Shown: positions 8,327 to 18,037, numbered from the stretch's first letter. The stretch: 64,000 bases of DNA from Castellaniella hirudinis (GCF_042651965.1 NZ_JBHSDY010000001.1:248001-312000), one strand, 5' to 3'. The notes: generated by a model from the sequence alone, not told the origin. Made by a program: numbers and translations.

Positions 8327-9223
8327 ATGACGATACGAGATCCCGGAGGGCTGTACAGCTATCTGGCCACGCCCTACGACGCTGCGGGCAGGGTGGACAC
8401 GGAAATCCTCGAAGAATACGTCCGGCGCATCATTGCAGCCGGAGTGACGGGGGTCACCTGCATCGCCAGCACCTGCGAGGGCCCCTACCTCACCGACGCG
8501 GAGCGCACGGAAGTCCTGCGGACCGTCTGCCGGACCGCGAGCGGCAAGGTCGCAATCAACGTCGGCATCGGCGCAATCTCGACCCACCAGGCGACGATCC
8601 ACGCGCGGCAGGCGGAAGATCTGGGCGCGACCAGCCTGATGGTCGAATTCCAGCAGTACTTCCCCGCGTCATTTGACGCCGCCTATACCCATTACCAGGC
8701 CATCGCCGACGCCTCGTCCGTGCCGATCCGCCTGTACAACCTGACCCTGCCGACCCACTTCGATTTCACCCCCGACCGCATCCTGGCGATGTCGTCCATC
8801 GACCGGATCGCATCCGTCAAGGAAGCCTCGAACGACGTATCCCGGCTGCGCGACATCCGGATGCTGTGCGGAGACCGCTACACGCTGTACTGCGGCTTCC
8901 ACTACCAGGCGCTGGACGGATTCCGCCTGGGTGCGCAAGGGTGGGAAGTCATGATGCACCCCCTCATCGCTGACCGACTGACGGCGCTCTACCGAACGCT
9001 GGCCGACGACCCCTGGAGCGAGGCCGCAGCCCGCCGCTACGGCGAACTGCAGCCGCTGTTCCATTTCTTCAAGCAATACGGCGTGCCGCAGTCGATCAAG
9101 GAAATATCCGCGCGCACGGACCTGAGGCTGGGGGCCGTCCGCGCGCCCCTGCCGACGCTCGCACCGGCAGCGAAACACCGTCTGCACGCAATCATCGAGG
9201 CGCTGGACATGACCGAACAATGA
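8327..9223 (+). CDS. DapA-family (dihydrodipicolinate synthase/N-acetylneuraminate lyase) aldolase or dehydratase
   Basis: A 298-residue TIM-barrel protein of the DHDPS/NAL superfamily. The catalytic Tyr is in IRLYNLTLPT and the Schiff-base Lys in IASVKEASND. The GVTGVTCIASTCEG segment replaces the usual GTTGE motif, so it is unlikely to be the housekeeping DapA. These enzymes cleave or form bonds in 2-keto acids such as 4-hydroxy-2-oxoglutarate, sugar-derived ketoacids and sialic acid. The stop overlaps an ATG of the next frame, but the IclR gene more likely starts at 9313. The context suggests catabolism of the TRAP substrate. Confidence 0.85.
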   Translation: MTIRDPGGLYSYLATPYDAAGRVDTEILEEYVRRIIAAGVTGVTCIASTCEGPYLTDAERTEVLRTVCRTASGKVAINVGIGAISTHQATIHARQAEDLGATSLMVEFQQYFPASFDAAYTHYQAIADASSVPIRLYNLTLPTHFDFTPDRILAMSSIDRIASVKEASNDVSRLRDIRMLCGDRYTLYCGFHYQALDGFRLGAQGWEVMMHPLIADRLTALYRTLADDPWSEAAARRYGELQPLFHFFKQYGVPQSIKEISARTDLRLGAVRAPLPTLAPAAKHRLHAIIEALDMTEQ

Positions 9224-9312
9224 CCTGCGCCCGGGCACGCAGCCCGGCTGACAGGTCGATGCACGCACGGCGAACGACGAAGTCGCCGGCACTGATGGAG
9301 GAGACAGGCCCC

Positions 9313-10110
9313 ATGGCCGTTCATCAAGCAAACCCACCGCTCGCCAAGACTCGATCTGCGACGAGCCTGCGATGTTTCGACATCGCCGAGGCCGTCGCGC
9401 GGGCGACGGCGCCCATGACGCTGGAGCAGATCGCGAAACAGACGAACACGCCGCGATCCACGCTGCATCGCATCACCAAACAACTGGTCGAGGCCAAAGT
9501 ACTGATGCTCGAACCCAAGGGCAAGCACTACTCGGCCGGGGAACGCCTGATCGCGCTGACCAGGAACATCGACGCAAACGACGCGCTGCATAGCGAACGG
9601 CGGGCGGTCCTGCAGCTTCTCGTGGACCAGTTGGGAGAAACCTGCAATTTCACGACACTGGACATCACCGACGTGGTCTACGTGGACCGCGTCGAAGCGA
9701 AATGGCCGCTGCGCCTGCATCTCGAACCTGGGTCCAGGGTTCCCCTGCATTGCACGTCAAGCGGCAAACTGTTCCTGAGCCACATGCCGGCCGGCCAACG
9801 CCGCCGTCTGCTGTACGAAGCGCCACTCACCCGCTACACACCCAAGACCATCACCGACCCGGATGTGCTCGCCAAGGAGCTGACGACGATCCGGCGCGCC
9901 AACCTGTCGACCGACGACGAGGGCTATCTGCGCGGCCTGATTTCGGTCGCCGTCCCCGTTTTCGGCCGCAACCGGCGCGTCATCGGCACGGTCGCGGTGC
10001 ATGCGCTGAAAGCCAGGATGGACCTGCCCCAAGCGCTCGAGCACGCGACCCTGCTGCGGCGGGCCGCCGGCGATCTAGGCAGCATCTACCGCCGATTCGG
10101 CATGTGGTGA
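9313..10110 (+). CDS. IclR family transcriptional regulator
   Basis: The protein has 265 residues. An N-terminal winged HTH (RCFDIAEAVARATAPMTLEQIA, then NTPRSTLHRITKQLVEA) is followed by an IclR effector-binding GAF-like domain with PLHCTSSGKLFLSHM and a late YLRGLISVAVPVFG segment. The start at 9313 was chosen because GGAGGAGA sits nine bases upstream; longer starts back to 9220 lack a ribosome-binding site. IclR proteins usually respond to the substrate of the adjacent pathway, so it probably controls the cupin-lyase-TRAP cluster it sits in. Confidence 0.9.
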   Translation: MAVHQANPPLAKTRSATSLRCFDIAEAVARATAPMTLEQIAKQTNTPRSTLHRITKQLVEAKVLMLEPKGKHYSAGERLIALTRNIDANDALHSERRAVLQLLVDQLGETCNFTTLDITDVVYVDRVEAKWPLRLHLEPGSRVPLHCTSSGKLFLSHMPAGQRRRLLYEAPLTRYTPKTITDPDVLAKELTTIRRANLSTDDEGYLRGLISVAVPVFGRNRRVIGTVAVHALKARMDLPQALEHATLLRRAAGDLGSIYRRFGMW

Positions 10111-10165
10111 CGCCCCCTGTTTCCCAATGCGACACCCTTCATGAAAACCAGAAAGGAGACACCCC

Positions 10166-11239
10166 ATGACTCATGGAATCGATATGCCGCGCCGACGCTT
10201 GATCCACACCGGCCTGGCGCTGGCGGCCGGCGCGGCCCTGGCGCCGCTGCCCTTCCGCACGGCAAGGGCCAGCGCGCCGCACCGCATGCTGTTCGCCCAC
10301 ACCTTCTCGCAATCCAGTGAAAAATACGTCGTCACCGGCATCGAACTGTTCAAGGAACTCGCCGAAAAATACAGCGAAGGCCAGTTGTCGGTCGATCTGC
10401 ACGAAGGCGGCAAGCTCGGCGGACAGACAGAGCTTCCCCAGAAAGTCCAATACGGCGCGATCCAGGCCTGCCAGGTGTCCGCCCAGAATTTCACGCCCTA
10501 CGCCGAAGTGTTCAACCTGCTCGACCTGCCCTTCCTGTTTCCCGACAAGGACGCCTTCAACACGTATCTGGAAAGCCCGGAATTCGCCGCGTCGGACTTC
10601 ATGACCCAGCCCGCGCGCAAAGGCCTGCGCATCCTGCCCGGCATGTGGGCCAACACCGGCTTCCGGGTGATCTGCGCCAGCAAACGCAACAATCGGCGCA
10701 TCCACGTGCCGCAAGATCTGGATGGCGTGAAGCTGCGAGTCACGAATTCGAAGATCGAACAGCAGACGTTCGCCCTGACTCCCGCCAGCCCGGTCTCGAT
10801 CAACTGGGCTGAAACCTATCAGGCCATGCAGCAGGGCGCCGTAGACGCGCTGCACGTGGGCCTGGGCCCGCTGACGGCCAACCGGATCCATGAGGTTCTG
10901 AGCACCTGCACGCGGATCAACATGAGCTTCAATGCGCATGTGGCGATGGTGTCTCGCTCGTGGTACGACAAGCTCCCGGCAGCGATCCGGGAAGCCATCG
11001 ACCGGGCCGCCGCGGAGTGCTGGGAATACCAGAAGCGCCAGCAAGCCGTGGCGGATGACGCCATGTGGAGCGAATGGAAGGCCGCAGGCATCGAGATCAT
11101 CGACCTGTCCAGAGAAGAGCGCTCCCGCTGGCTTGAAGCTGTGGGCCATCGTCGCCCCGAATGGGAGCCCTGGAAAAAACGGTACGGCAATGCGCTCTAC
11201 GAGCAAATCACCGCCTTCACCGCCAAAAAAGCCGCGTAA
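10166..11239 (+). CDS. TRAP transporter substrate-binding protein (DctP family)
   Basis: A 357-residue protein with a Tat-like export signal (MPRRRLIHTGLALAAGAALA, cleavage near TARASA). Family features are HTFSQSSEKYVVTGIELFKELAEKYSEG, GGQTELPQKVQYGAIQ and PQDLDGVKLRV followed by the Asn-Ser pair. It captures an organic anion, usually a carboxylate held by a conserved Arg, in the periplasm. The ribosome-binding site GAAAGGAGA supports the 10166 start. It is followed by the DctQ and DctM membrane subunits. Confidence 0.92.
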   Translation: MTHGIDMPRRRLIHTGLALAAGAALAPLPFRTARASAPHRMLFAHTFSQSSEKYVVTGIELFKELAEKYSEGQLSVDLHEGGKLGGQTELPQKVQYGAIQACQVSAQNFTPYAEVFNLLDLPFLFPDKDAFNTYLESPEFAASDFMTQPARKGLRILPGMWANTGFRVICASKRNNRRIHVPQDLDGVKLRVTNSKIEQQTFALTPASPVSINWAETYQAMQQGAVDALHVGLGPLTANRIHEVLSTCTRINMSFNAHVAMVSRSWYDKLPAAIREAIDRAAAECWEYQKRQQAVADDAMWSEWKAAGIEIIDLSREERSRWLEAVGHRRPEWEPWKKRYGNALYEQITAFTAKKAA

Positions 11240-11304
11240 GTCCGGCGGCGGCTGCGCCCTACGCCCCTATCCCGCCTAGCCCGGCCCCGCCGGGGGAGAC
11301 TCAA

Positions 11305-11826
11305 ATGGAAAACCGTCTTTGGAAACTGGTCGACGAGAAGCTGGAGCCATGGCTGATGGTCGCCAGCTATGCCTATCTCGTCCTGATCATCCTGATTGAA
11401 GTGATACGCCGGCACGCCTTCGGGGCCTCCAGCGAATGGGGCGAAATGACCGCCCGCTACAGCTTCGTGTTCCTCGTGTACGTGGCTGCCGCCCACATCG
11501 GCAGAAACCGGGGCCACATCCGCATCGACCTGGTGCCCCGCGCGCTGTCACACGCGAAGCGCCTGTGGCTGTATCTCTATTTCGACCTGCTGCACCTGCT
11601 CCTCGTCGCACTCGCCGTGTATCACTCCATCCGTGTCATGCAACTGCAGATGGAGAACGACGTGCTGATGACCGGGCTGGACCTGAACATGGCATTCGCC
11701 CAGGCGGCATTGCCGATCGGTTTCCTGCTGCTCGGCTACCGGGTCATCCAGCGATCCCTCGCCATGATCCGGGAATACCAACTGAGCGGCACCGTCGCCA
11801 TCGAAGGAGGAGAACAAAGTGACTGA
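11305..11826 (+). CDS. TRAP transporter small permease (DctQ family)
   Basis: A 173-residue membrane protein with four hydrophobic helices and the DctQ signature SEWGEMTARYSFVFLVYVAAA followed by GHIRIDLV. The start at 11305 has GGGGGAGA upstream; a longer in-frame start at 11161 would overlap dctP and has no ribosome-binding site. It pairs with DctM in the inner membrane. Its last codons overlap the GTG start of dctM. Confidence 0.9.
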   Translation: MENRLWKLVDEKLEPWLMVASYAYLVLIILIEVIRRHAFGASSEWGEMTARYSFVFLVYVAAAHIGRNRGHIRIDLVPRALSHAKRLWLYLYFDLLHLLLVALAVYHSIRVMQLQMENDVLMTGLDLNMAFAQAALPIGFLLLGYRVIQRSLAMIREYQLSGTVAIEGGEQSD

Positions 11827-13105
11827 CGCACACATCGGAGTGGCTGTGATCGCGATCCTGATGATCGTGCATCTTGTCATCGGACTGCCCCTGTTTCTCG
11901 TGCTGGGCCTGGGCTCGCTGGCCATGATCGTGGTGGCGGGCGTCTATTCCATCGACATCATCGGGCAGGTTCCCTTCACCGCAGTCGACAACTGGGCCCT
12001 GCTCGCCATGCCGCTGTTCATTCTCACGGGAGACATCATTTCCGGGGGCCGGATCGCCAAAGCCCTGACGGACCTGGGCGAGGCCCTGCTGGGCTGGGTC
12101 CACGGAGGCCTGGGCATGTCGACCATCGGCGGATGTTTTTTCTTCGCCGGCACCAGCGGTTCGAACTCCGCCGACACCGCCGCCATCGGCAAGATCATGA
12201 TCCCGTCGATGGTGGAAAAAGGCTACGACAAGCCCTATGCCGCAGCGCTGGCGGCCAGCGGCGGATGCTTGGGCATCATCGTGCCGCCCAGCCTGATCTT
12301 CATCATCTACGGGGTCGTCACGTCCACGTCCGTCGGCGACCTGTTCCTGGCCGGCGTGTTTCCCGGCGTCCTCATGGCGGCCTGCATGTGCCTGGCCAAT
12401 TACCTGGTATGCCGCTACATGAAATGGGGGGTCCAGGCCCGGACAACGTTTTCGGCCAGGCGGCTGGGCGAAAAGGCGTGGGCCGCCCGATACGGCCTGC
12501 TGGCACCGGCAATCATCCTGGGGGGCATTTATTCCGGAATCTTCACCCCCACCGAATCGGCGGCGGTCGCCGTCGCATACTGCCTGCTCGTCGAAATCCT
12601 GGTCACCCGGGGCCTGTCCTGGAAGGCGGTGCCGGACCTCCTCATACGCAGCGGGAACATCACGGGCATGATCGGGCCGATCATCGCCTTTTCGATCCTG
12701 TTCGGAGAGGTCATGTCCGTGCTCCGCATTCCGGATGCCCTGGCCGAAGCGATGATCTCCACGGAAATGGGTTTCGCCGGCACGGTCCTCGCGATCATGG
12801 CGCTGCTCATCGTCGTCGGGTGTTTCATGGAAACAATCGCTTCGATCATCATCCTGATGCCCATCCTGATGCCGATCGCTCTGGCGCTGCACATGGATCC
12901 CGTCCATTTCGGCGTGTTCATCGTCTGCACGCTCACCATCGGCTTCATCACTCCGCCCGTCGGGATCAATCTCTTCGCCGCCTCAGCGGTCAGCGGAGTG
13001 CCCTACCCCGCCATCGCGGCGCGGATCTGGCCGCTTTTCCTGGGGCTCATGGCTGCAGCCACCATCATCGCCTTCGTACCCTGGTTGTCCTTGTGGTTCC
13101 GTTAA
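11819..13105 (+). CDS. TRAP transporter large permease (DctM family)
   Basis: A 428-residue membrane protein with 12 or so helices and DctM landmarks: LLAMPLFILTGDIISGGRIA, GGCFFFAGTSGSNSADTAAIG, ASGGCLGIIVPPSLIFIIYG and GIFTPTESAAVAVAY. It is the Na+-coupled transport subunit. The GTG start at 11819 has a strong AAGGAGGAG and overlaps dctQ by eight bases, so the two are translationally coupled. It is the last intact gene of the operon; a degenerate GNAT fragment and a terminator follow at once. Confidence 0.93.
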   Translation: MTDAHIGVAVIAILMIVHLVIGLPLFLVLGLGSLAMIVVAGVYSIDIIGQVPFTAVDNWALLAMPLFILTGDIISGGRIAKALTDLGEALLGWVHGGLGMSTIGGCFFFAGTSGSNSADTAAIGKIMIPSMVEKGYDKPYAAALAASGGCLGIIVPPSLIFIIYGVVTSTSVGDLFLAGVFPGVLMAACMCLANYLVCRYMKWGVQARTTFSARRLGEKAWAARYGLLAPAIILGGIYSGIFTPTESAAVAVAYCLLVEILVTRGLSWKAVPDLLIRSGNITGMIGPIIAFSILFGEVMSVLRIPDALAEAMISTEMGFAGTVLAIMALLIVVGCFMETIASIIILMPILMPIALALHMDPVHFGVFIVCTLTIGFITPPVGINLFAASAVSGVPYPAIAARIWPLFLGLMAAATIIAFVPWLSLWFR

Positions 13106-13106
13106 G

Positions 13107-13255
13107 ATGAGCCAGGCATTTTCTATCGATCCCATCGAGACCCGCGAATCGGCGCGGGTTTTTTTCGCCGCCGGGGCTTCCAGGAAATCGAACGTCGTGA
13201 CTTTCCGCGCCACGGCGTGACGATCCACCACTACCGGATGGAAAAGCCGCTCTGA
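13107..13255 (+). pseudogene. Remnant of a GNAT-type acetyltransferase C-terminus
   Basis: An ATG one base after the dctM stop opens MSQAFSIDPIETRESARVFFAAG. In the next frame the text continues as GFQEIERRDFPRHG and ends HHYRMEKPL then stop. Joined, this reads like the last ~45 residues of a GNAT N-acetyltransferase (FFAAGFQEIERR is the usual C-terminal strand pair) with one frameshift and no N-terminal two thirds. The intrinsic terminator of the TRAP operon lies inside it. The identification rests on a short fragment. Confidence 0.4.
13140..13165 (+). terminator. Rho-independent terminator after the TRAP operon
   Basis: A seven-base stem ACCCGCG/CGCGGGT (13140-13146 with 13153-13159), a six-base loop and a run of seven T. 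Confidence 0.82.
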
Positions 13256-13266
13256 TCCGTCTCAAG

Positions 13267-16200
13267 TCACCAGTTGACGCGGACGCCGACGGTGCCGGCG
13301 GTGGAGGTCTGGCGGCTGCGGCCGCCGTCGAGCGACCTGCGGTAGCTGACCTGGCCGTAAACGCTCACTTTCCTGCCCACCCTCGCGGTGACGCCGCCGC
13401 CGAGTTCCAGCGCAGTGTCGCCGAAGCGAGTCTCGATGATCGGCGAGGAAGCGCCCAGACTCGTGCTGTCACTGCCGGAGAAGGCATGCCAGAGGTTGAC
13501 CCGCGCATAGGGCTGCCACAGCGTCTCCTGGTCGCCGCTCCCGGTGTACTGTAGCCGCGCCCCGAGCCGCCCGGTCCAGGCCGGGCCTGCATGCCAGTCC
13601 AAAGTCGAATACGGGTCCTGCGACCGGTCCACCGACACCCCCTGGTGGATGATCTGCGCCTGAGGTTCGATCAGCCAGCGATTCCCCGCTCCGAAGCGGA
13701 TCGGGTATCCCGCCTCCAGCGACGCTGTGTATCCCGTCACATGGGTCGAGAGCCCGGCGCCATAGCGGGACGTTGCTTTCGCCTCGTACCAGCTCCCCTG
13801 CAACACGCCATCGACATACCAGCCGCTCGGGCCGAAATGCGTCCAATAGGCCCCGACCGACGGCCCGTTCATCTGCAGCCGGCCCACTTCCAGGTTGTGC
13901 CCCCCCAGGGCGAAGCCGCGTACCGAAGACGAGTTGTAATCTGAATAGGCCGCATACAAACCGGCATGGTCCCGGTGGCCGCCGGCCGTCGTCCGGCGCA
14001 GGATGTCGAGACCCGCCTGGAACCCGATCAGGTTGCCCGTCGCACTTGAATCCACCGTTCCGCTCCAGCGGTTGCTCACGCGCTCCCCGAACACCCGCCC
14101 CCAAGCGCCGTTCGCACCGGCCCGCCCCCCCGGCAGGCCGCGCAGATTTTCCTGCTCACCGACACGCTCATGCAGGGTTCCCAAGGTCGCCAGCCCCATC
14201 TGGCGGCCGATCGCCGGAATCGGCGCATACAGCGCGACTTCAGGGCGATAAAACGGGATCTGCCGGCCGTGCGCATCAATGAACTGGGAGCGCAAAAACC
14301 AGTCGTCCGGACCCGTGCTGCCGCCGCGGAAGAGCTGGTATTCGTAGGCGCCGGCGGCGACACGCCGGCCTAACGTGAAAGCATCGGGCATGGTGGCGCC
14401 GCCGCCGGCCACCTGCACCAGCCGGATGCCATCCCCGACAGTCGGCGCGCCCGGGCCGCCGGCGTTGTTGACCAGCACCGAGGTCGTGCCGACGGCCTGG
14501 CCGCCATGGATGACCAGCAGGTTGGTCGGCGAGTTGTCGGCACCGAGATAGGTATTGAAGCCGATGGCGCTACCGGCGGCGCCGGCGTAGCTGCCTGCCG
14601 TCAGCGTGCTGTATGCCCCCTGCCGCGCCAGGAACTCGATCAGGCCGGCGTTGGCCACCGTGTCCGTCACATTGGAATTTCCGGTCACCCGCCAAGCGCT
14701 GCCGGCATCGATCGAGACATGGGTCGCATTCTGCGCCAGGCCGGTCCAGAGACTGCCCTGCGCCAGCGCCACATCAGCGGCATTGCCGGCATCGGCCAGC
14801 AGATCGCCGGTCCACTGCGACGCGGTCAGGTTCGCGCTGGCGGTGTTGCCGGGGCCGATCAGCACCAGATTGCCCGCCCAGGCGGTCCTGGAAAGGTTGT
14901 AGGTGAGGACCGAGGGATCGACGACGACGTCGCCGGCGAGAGCCGATAGGCCGTCGATGTCCAGTCTCAGGTTGGCCGGATTGCCCGACGCATCCTCGGT
15001 CACCTGCGCCAGCAACAGCCGGCCGTTCACGACGGCCGGTTTGATCACCGTGCCGCCACGGATCGAGACGACGCCGACGCCGCCTTCGGCGAGGATGATC
15101 GCGCCGTCGGCGGCGCTCAGGCTGCCGCCGACGACCGACACGGCGCTCGGCGCGCTGCCAGCGAGATAGATTGCCGACGATCCGGCGCCGTCCGCCGCGA
15201 CCGAAGTGCCGGTCGCGGTGAACGTGCCGCCATCGATGCCGGCGATACCATGCGCCGAGCGGCCGTGGGTCGTGACGGCGCCGCCGATGATCGAGGCCGT
15301 GCCGCCCTGATTGACCCTGACGCCGAGGGCGCCGTCGCCGGTTGTGGTGATCCCAGTGTGTTCGGCCCGCAGCCGACTATCGGCCCCGACCACCTCTGCG
15401 CCATGAGCCTCCAGGCCGATCTCGGCGTCCGGAAACTGGAGGACCGGCGGGCTGCCTCCGGTCACCCTGAAACCGGTGGTGACTTCGGTGCCGCTCACGG
15501 TGATCGTGCCTGCGTCGGTCACGAGCAGGCCCGCACTGGACGGGCCGGACGTGCGGACGATGGTGTCGGTCAGCGTGACCTCGCTGCCCGCGCCGCTCGC
15601 CTTGGCGCCGGGGGAATCGGGTTGGTAGGTGAAAATACCATAGCCCGAGAAATCGATGCCGGCTCCGGCATCGGCCCATACGCCCGGACTGTTTGCGCCA
15701 TAAGTGGCAGCCGTCGCGCCATTGCCGGCCTGGATCCTGCTCCCGGCGCCTCGGGCAAGCATGCCCGGGGAGTCGGCGATCACGGTATTTCCGTAATAAT
15801 CGCCGGTCGCGATGGCGCCGCCGTTGACGGTGATCCTGCCCCCGCCGGTCACGAACAGCCCGGCGCTGCCGTTGCCCAGGATGTTCACGTAAGTGTTGTT
15901 CAAGATCAGGCGGCTGCCGGCGCCGGAGGCGACGGCGCCTGCGGCATTATCGCCGAAGCTGAACGTGTTCAGGTCGCTGAGGGTAATCGAGCCACCGACG
16001 TCCGCGAAGACGGCGGACGCGCCCACGCCCGAAGTCGTCACGTCGGTGCCGATCAGGGAGATCGTTCCGCCGTCGGCCGCATAGGCGCCGTGCGCGTCAT
16101 CGAGATCCGTTTCAATACTGTCACCGGTGAGCGTGATGTCGTTGCCCTCCCCGACCGCCTCGACGCCATAGGGACCGGCCAGGAGGACGGCATCGGCCGC

Positions 16201-16362
16201 ATTGCCGGCCGCCTGCACAGAGGGCAGCAGCACCGCCATTGCGGCGCCCAGGATGTAGTGGGGGTTGGAGACGGCGCTCAGCAGCGTATTCTTCAGAAAA
16301 CCGACGGCAGAAACATCGAAGCCGCGACTGCAAATCCGCTTTTTCAAACGGTCGGCGTGCAA
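13267..16362 (-). CDS. Autotransporter (type Va) with beta-helix passenger
   Basis: A 1031-residue protein. After a long signal region ending near LLPSVQAAGNA come about 650 residues of short Gly/Ala/Thr-rich repeats (GGGRITVNGGAIATG, GAGSEVTLTDTIVRTSG), typical of a pertactin-like right-handed beta-helix passenger. From about residue 760 (NGAWGRVFGERVSNRW) an autotransporter barrel follows, ending in the C-terminal aromatic VRVNW recognised by the Bam machinery. The TTG at 16362 is eight bases after GAGGAG and is the best start. Homologues act as adhesins or serum-resistance factors (pertactin, BrkA); the exact role here is unknown. The gene is convergent with the TRAP operon. Confidence 0.9.
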   Translation of the reverse strand: MHADRLKKRICSRGFDVSAVGFLKNTLLSAVSNPHYILGAAMAVLLPSVQAAGNAADAVLLAGPYGVEAVGEGNDITLTGDSIETDLDDAHGAYAADGGTISLIGTDVTTSGVGASAVFADVGGSITLSDLNTFSFGDNAAGAVASGAGSRLILNNTYVNILGNGSAGLFVTGGGRITVNGGAIATGDYYGNTVIADSPGMLARGAGSRIQAGNGATAATYGANSPGVWADAGAGIDFSGYGIFTYQPDSPGAKASGAGSEVTLTDTIVRTSGPSSAGLLVTDAGTITVSGTEVTTGFRVTGGSPPVLQFPDAEIGLEAHGAEVVGADSRLRAEHTGITTTGDGALGVRVNQGGTASIIGGAVTTHGRSAHGIAGIDGGTFTATGTSVAADGAGSSAIYLAGSAPSAVSVVGGSLSAADGAIILAEGGVGVVSIRGGTVIKPAVVNGRLLLAQVTEDASGNPANLRLDIDGLSALAGDVVVDPSVLTYNLSRTAWAGNLVLIGPGNTASANLTASQWTGDLLADAGNAADVALAQGSLWTGLAQNATHVSIDAGSAWRVTGNSNVTDTVANAGLIEFLARQGAYSTLTAGSYAGAAGSAIGFNTYLGADNSPTNLLVIHGGQAVGTTSVLVNNAGGPGAPTVGDGIRLVQVAGGGATMPDAFTLGRRVAAGAYEYQLFRGGSTGPDDWFLRSQFIDAHGRQIPFYRPEVALYAPIPAIGRQMGLATLGTLHERVGEQENLRGLPGGRAGANGAWGRVFGERVSNRWSGTVDSSATGNLIGFQAGLDILRRTTAGGHRDHAGLYAAYSDYNSSSVRGFALGGHNLEVGRLQMNGPSVGAYWTHFGPSGWYVDGVLQGSWYEAKATSRYGAGLSTHVTGYTASLEAGYPIRFGAGNRWLIEPQAQIIHQGVSVDRSQDPYSTLDWHAGPAWTGRLGARLQYTGSGDQETLWQPYARVNLWHAFSGSDSTSLGASSPIIETRFGDTALELGGGVTARVGRKVSVYGQVSYRRSLDGGRSRQTSTAGTVGVRVNW

Positions 16363-16556
16363 GTGGGTGGCTCCTCTTCGGCAGACAAAGATACGTCACC
16401 AAATCATTAGTCAGCCATCTGAAAAATCATTGATAGATGAAAATATTATAGTTGAACGTACTGGACGTTCAGCGGCAACTGAACGCTGTGCGGCATGGCC
16501 GAAGGCCACGGCATGCCGAAGATAGCCGCCATGTCCGGACTCATGCATAGCAGATG

Positions 16557-16631
16557 TGGCGCGCCCGACAGGAATCGAACCTGTATCAGAAGCTTCGGAA
16601 ACTCCTATTCTATCCATTGAACTACAGGCGC
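16557..16631 (-). tRNA. tRNA-Arg (anticodon CCG)
   Basis: A full cloverleaf on the minus strand. The acceptor GCGCCTG pairs with CGGGCGC, the D-arm is GTTC/GAAT, and the anticodon arm GGAGT/GCTTC holds loop TTCCGAA (anticodon CCG, reads CGG). The T-arm is ACAGG/CCTGT with TTCGATT. Discriminator G is followed by an encoded CCA (16559-16557). Confidence 0.95.
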
Positions 16632-16889
16632 ACGGTCCGCCGGCCTGGGCCGGCGATTCTGCCTGGACGCGAGACATCGAGGTCTGCGCAGGCGCCCCTG
16701 TCATTGCGACACGGGGACGCCATTGTATCGTGTTTGCGCATCCGCTGCTGGCCCGGGCGGAAGCGTTCCGCTCCCCTCCCCGGTGTATCGACGCAGCATG
16801 GACGCGCAGGCCTCATGCAGTCATGCAGGCCAGTCGCTATAATCTTCGGTTGAAGCCTGTAACACGAACGCGTACTAGGATCCCCCATC

Positions 16890-17798
16890 ATGAGTCTCCC
16901 TGAAAACGCCCACGGACACGAAAGCGCCATCAAGACCCCGCGTCAGTTGCTGATCACGGTCATTCTGGCCTTCCTGATCCCGATCGCGGTCATCATTCTG
17001 CTGGTCAATCTGGTGGGCTCGTCCATCCGCACGGGCGCAGGCTCGGACAGCCAGTCCGAAGAAGCCATCGCCCGGCGCATCCAGCCCGTGGCCGGCTTCA
17101 AGCTGGTCGACGCCGACGCGCCCAAGGTCTTCAAGACCGGCGAACAGGTCTTCCAATCCACCTGTTCGGCCTGTCACGGCACGGGTGTCGCGGGTGCGCC
17201 CAAATTCGGCGACAAGGACGCCTGGGCCAAGTTCATCAAGCAGGGCTACGAAGACCTGGTCAAGAACGCCATCCACGGCATCGGCGCCATGCCCCCGAAG
17301 GGCGGCAACGCCTCGCTGGACGACTTCGAGGTCGCGCGCGCCGTGGTCTACATGACCAACCAGTCGGGCGCCAATTTCGACGAACCCAAGGAACCGGCCG
17401 CCGACGGCGCGGCCAAGCCCGAAGCCGCTGCGCCTGCTGCCGCGGCGCCCGCCGCCCCGGCCGAAGCTCCCAAGGCCGCCGAAGCCAAACCCGCCGAAGC
17501 CCCGGCCGCCGCGCCCCAGGCCGAGGCCAAGCCCGCTGCCGCCCAGGCGGATGCCGGCAATGCGGTCGGCAAAAAGCTCTACGAATCGGTCTGCATCACC
17601 TGCCACTCCATCGGTCTGGCCGGCGCGCCCAAGTTCGGCGACAAGGCCTCCTGGGAGCCCTTCGTCAAGACCGGTCTGGATACCATGCTGAAGAACGCGA
17701 TCTCCGGCGTGGGCGCCATGCCCCCGCGCGGCGGCTCGCAAGCCTCCGACGACGAGCTCAAGGCCGCCATCCAGTACATGGTGGACGCCGCGAAGTAA
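16890..17798 (+). CDS. Membrane-anchored dihaem cytochrome c5 family protein
   Basis: A 302-residue protein. One N-terminal membrane anchor (residues ~20-43, LLITVILAFLIPIAVIILL) precedes two cytochrome c domains. Each has a CXXCH site (CSACH near 93, CITCH near 234) and a downstream Met ligand in GAMPPKGG and GAMPPRGG. The domains are joined by an Ala/Pro/Lys/Glu-rich flexible linker of about 65 residues. The near-identical flanks (GVAGAPKFGDK, GLAGAPKFGDK) show an internal duplication. It should carry electrons on the periplasmic face of the inner membrane, probably to a terminal oxidase. Confidence 0.92.
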   Translation: MSLPENAHGHESAIKTPRQLLITVILAFLIPIAVIILLVNLVGSSIRTGAGSDSQSEEAIARRIQPVAGFKLVDADAPKVFKTGEQVFQSTCSACHGTGVAGAPKFGDKDAWAKFIKQGYEDLVKNAIHGIGAMPPKGGNASLDDFEVARAVVYMTNQSGANFDEPKEPAADGAAKPEAAAPAAAAPAAPAEAPKAAEAKPAEAPAAAPQAEAKPAAAQADAGNAVGKKLYESVCITCHSIGLAGAPKFGDKASWEPFVKTGLDTMLKNAISGVGAMPPRGGSQASDDELKAAIQYMVDAAK

Positions 17799-17841
17799 GT
17801 CCGATCCCGGCCGCCTCGGCGCGGCCTTTCGGCACCCATGA

Positions 17842-17867
17842 ACCCCAGCCTTGCGCTGGGGTTTTTC
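17842..17867 (+). terminator. Rho-independent terminator after cytochrome c5
   Basis: Stem ACCCCAGC/GCTGGGGT with a five-base loop and a T run (17862-17866). Confidence 0.88.
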
Positions 17868-18000
17868 ATCGCCGGGCCGTCCACCGCCGGATATTTCCAC
17901 CACACCCCTGCCCAACCCAGCACGAAGCGCCTCTAAAATCCCCGCTGCCGTCCTCCACTTTGCAGATGATGGGACGGATTGCCATCGATTTATCCGAGCG

Positions 18001-18025
18001 AAATATTCCCTTGACGGAATATTCC
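18001..18025 (+). promoter_or_regulatory. Possible operator of the toxin-antitoxin pair
   Basis: AATATTCC occurs twice (18002-18009 and 18018-18025), and the second copy is part of a perfect 10-bp palindrome GGAATATTCC (18016-18025). It lies immediately upstream of the toxin ribosome-binding site, where an autoregulating antitoxin would bind. No experimental support. Confidence 0.4.
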
Positions 18026-18037
18026 TATGGAGGAATA

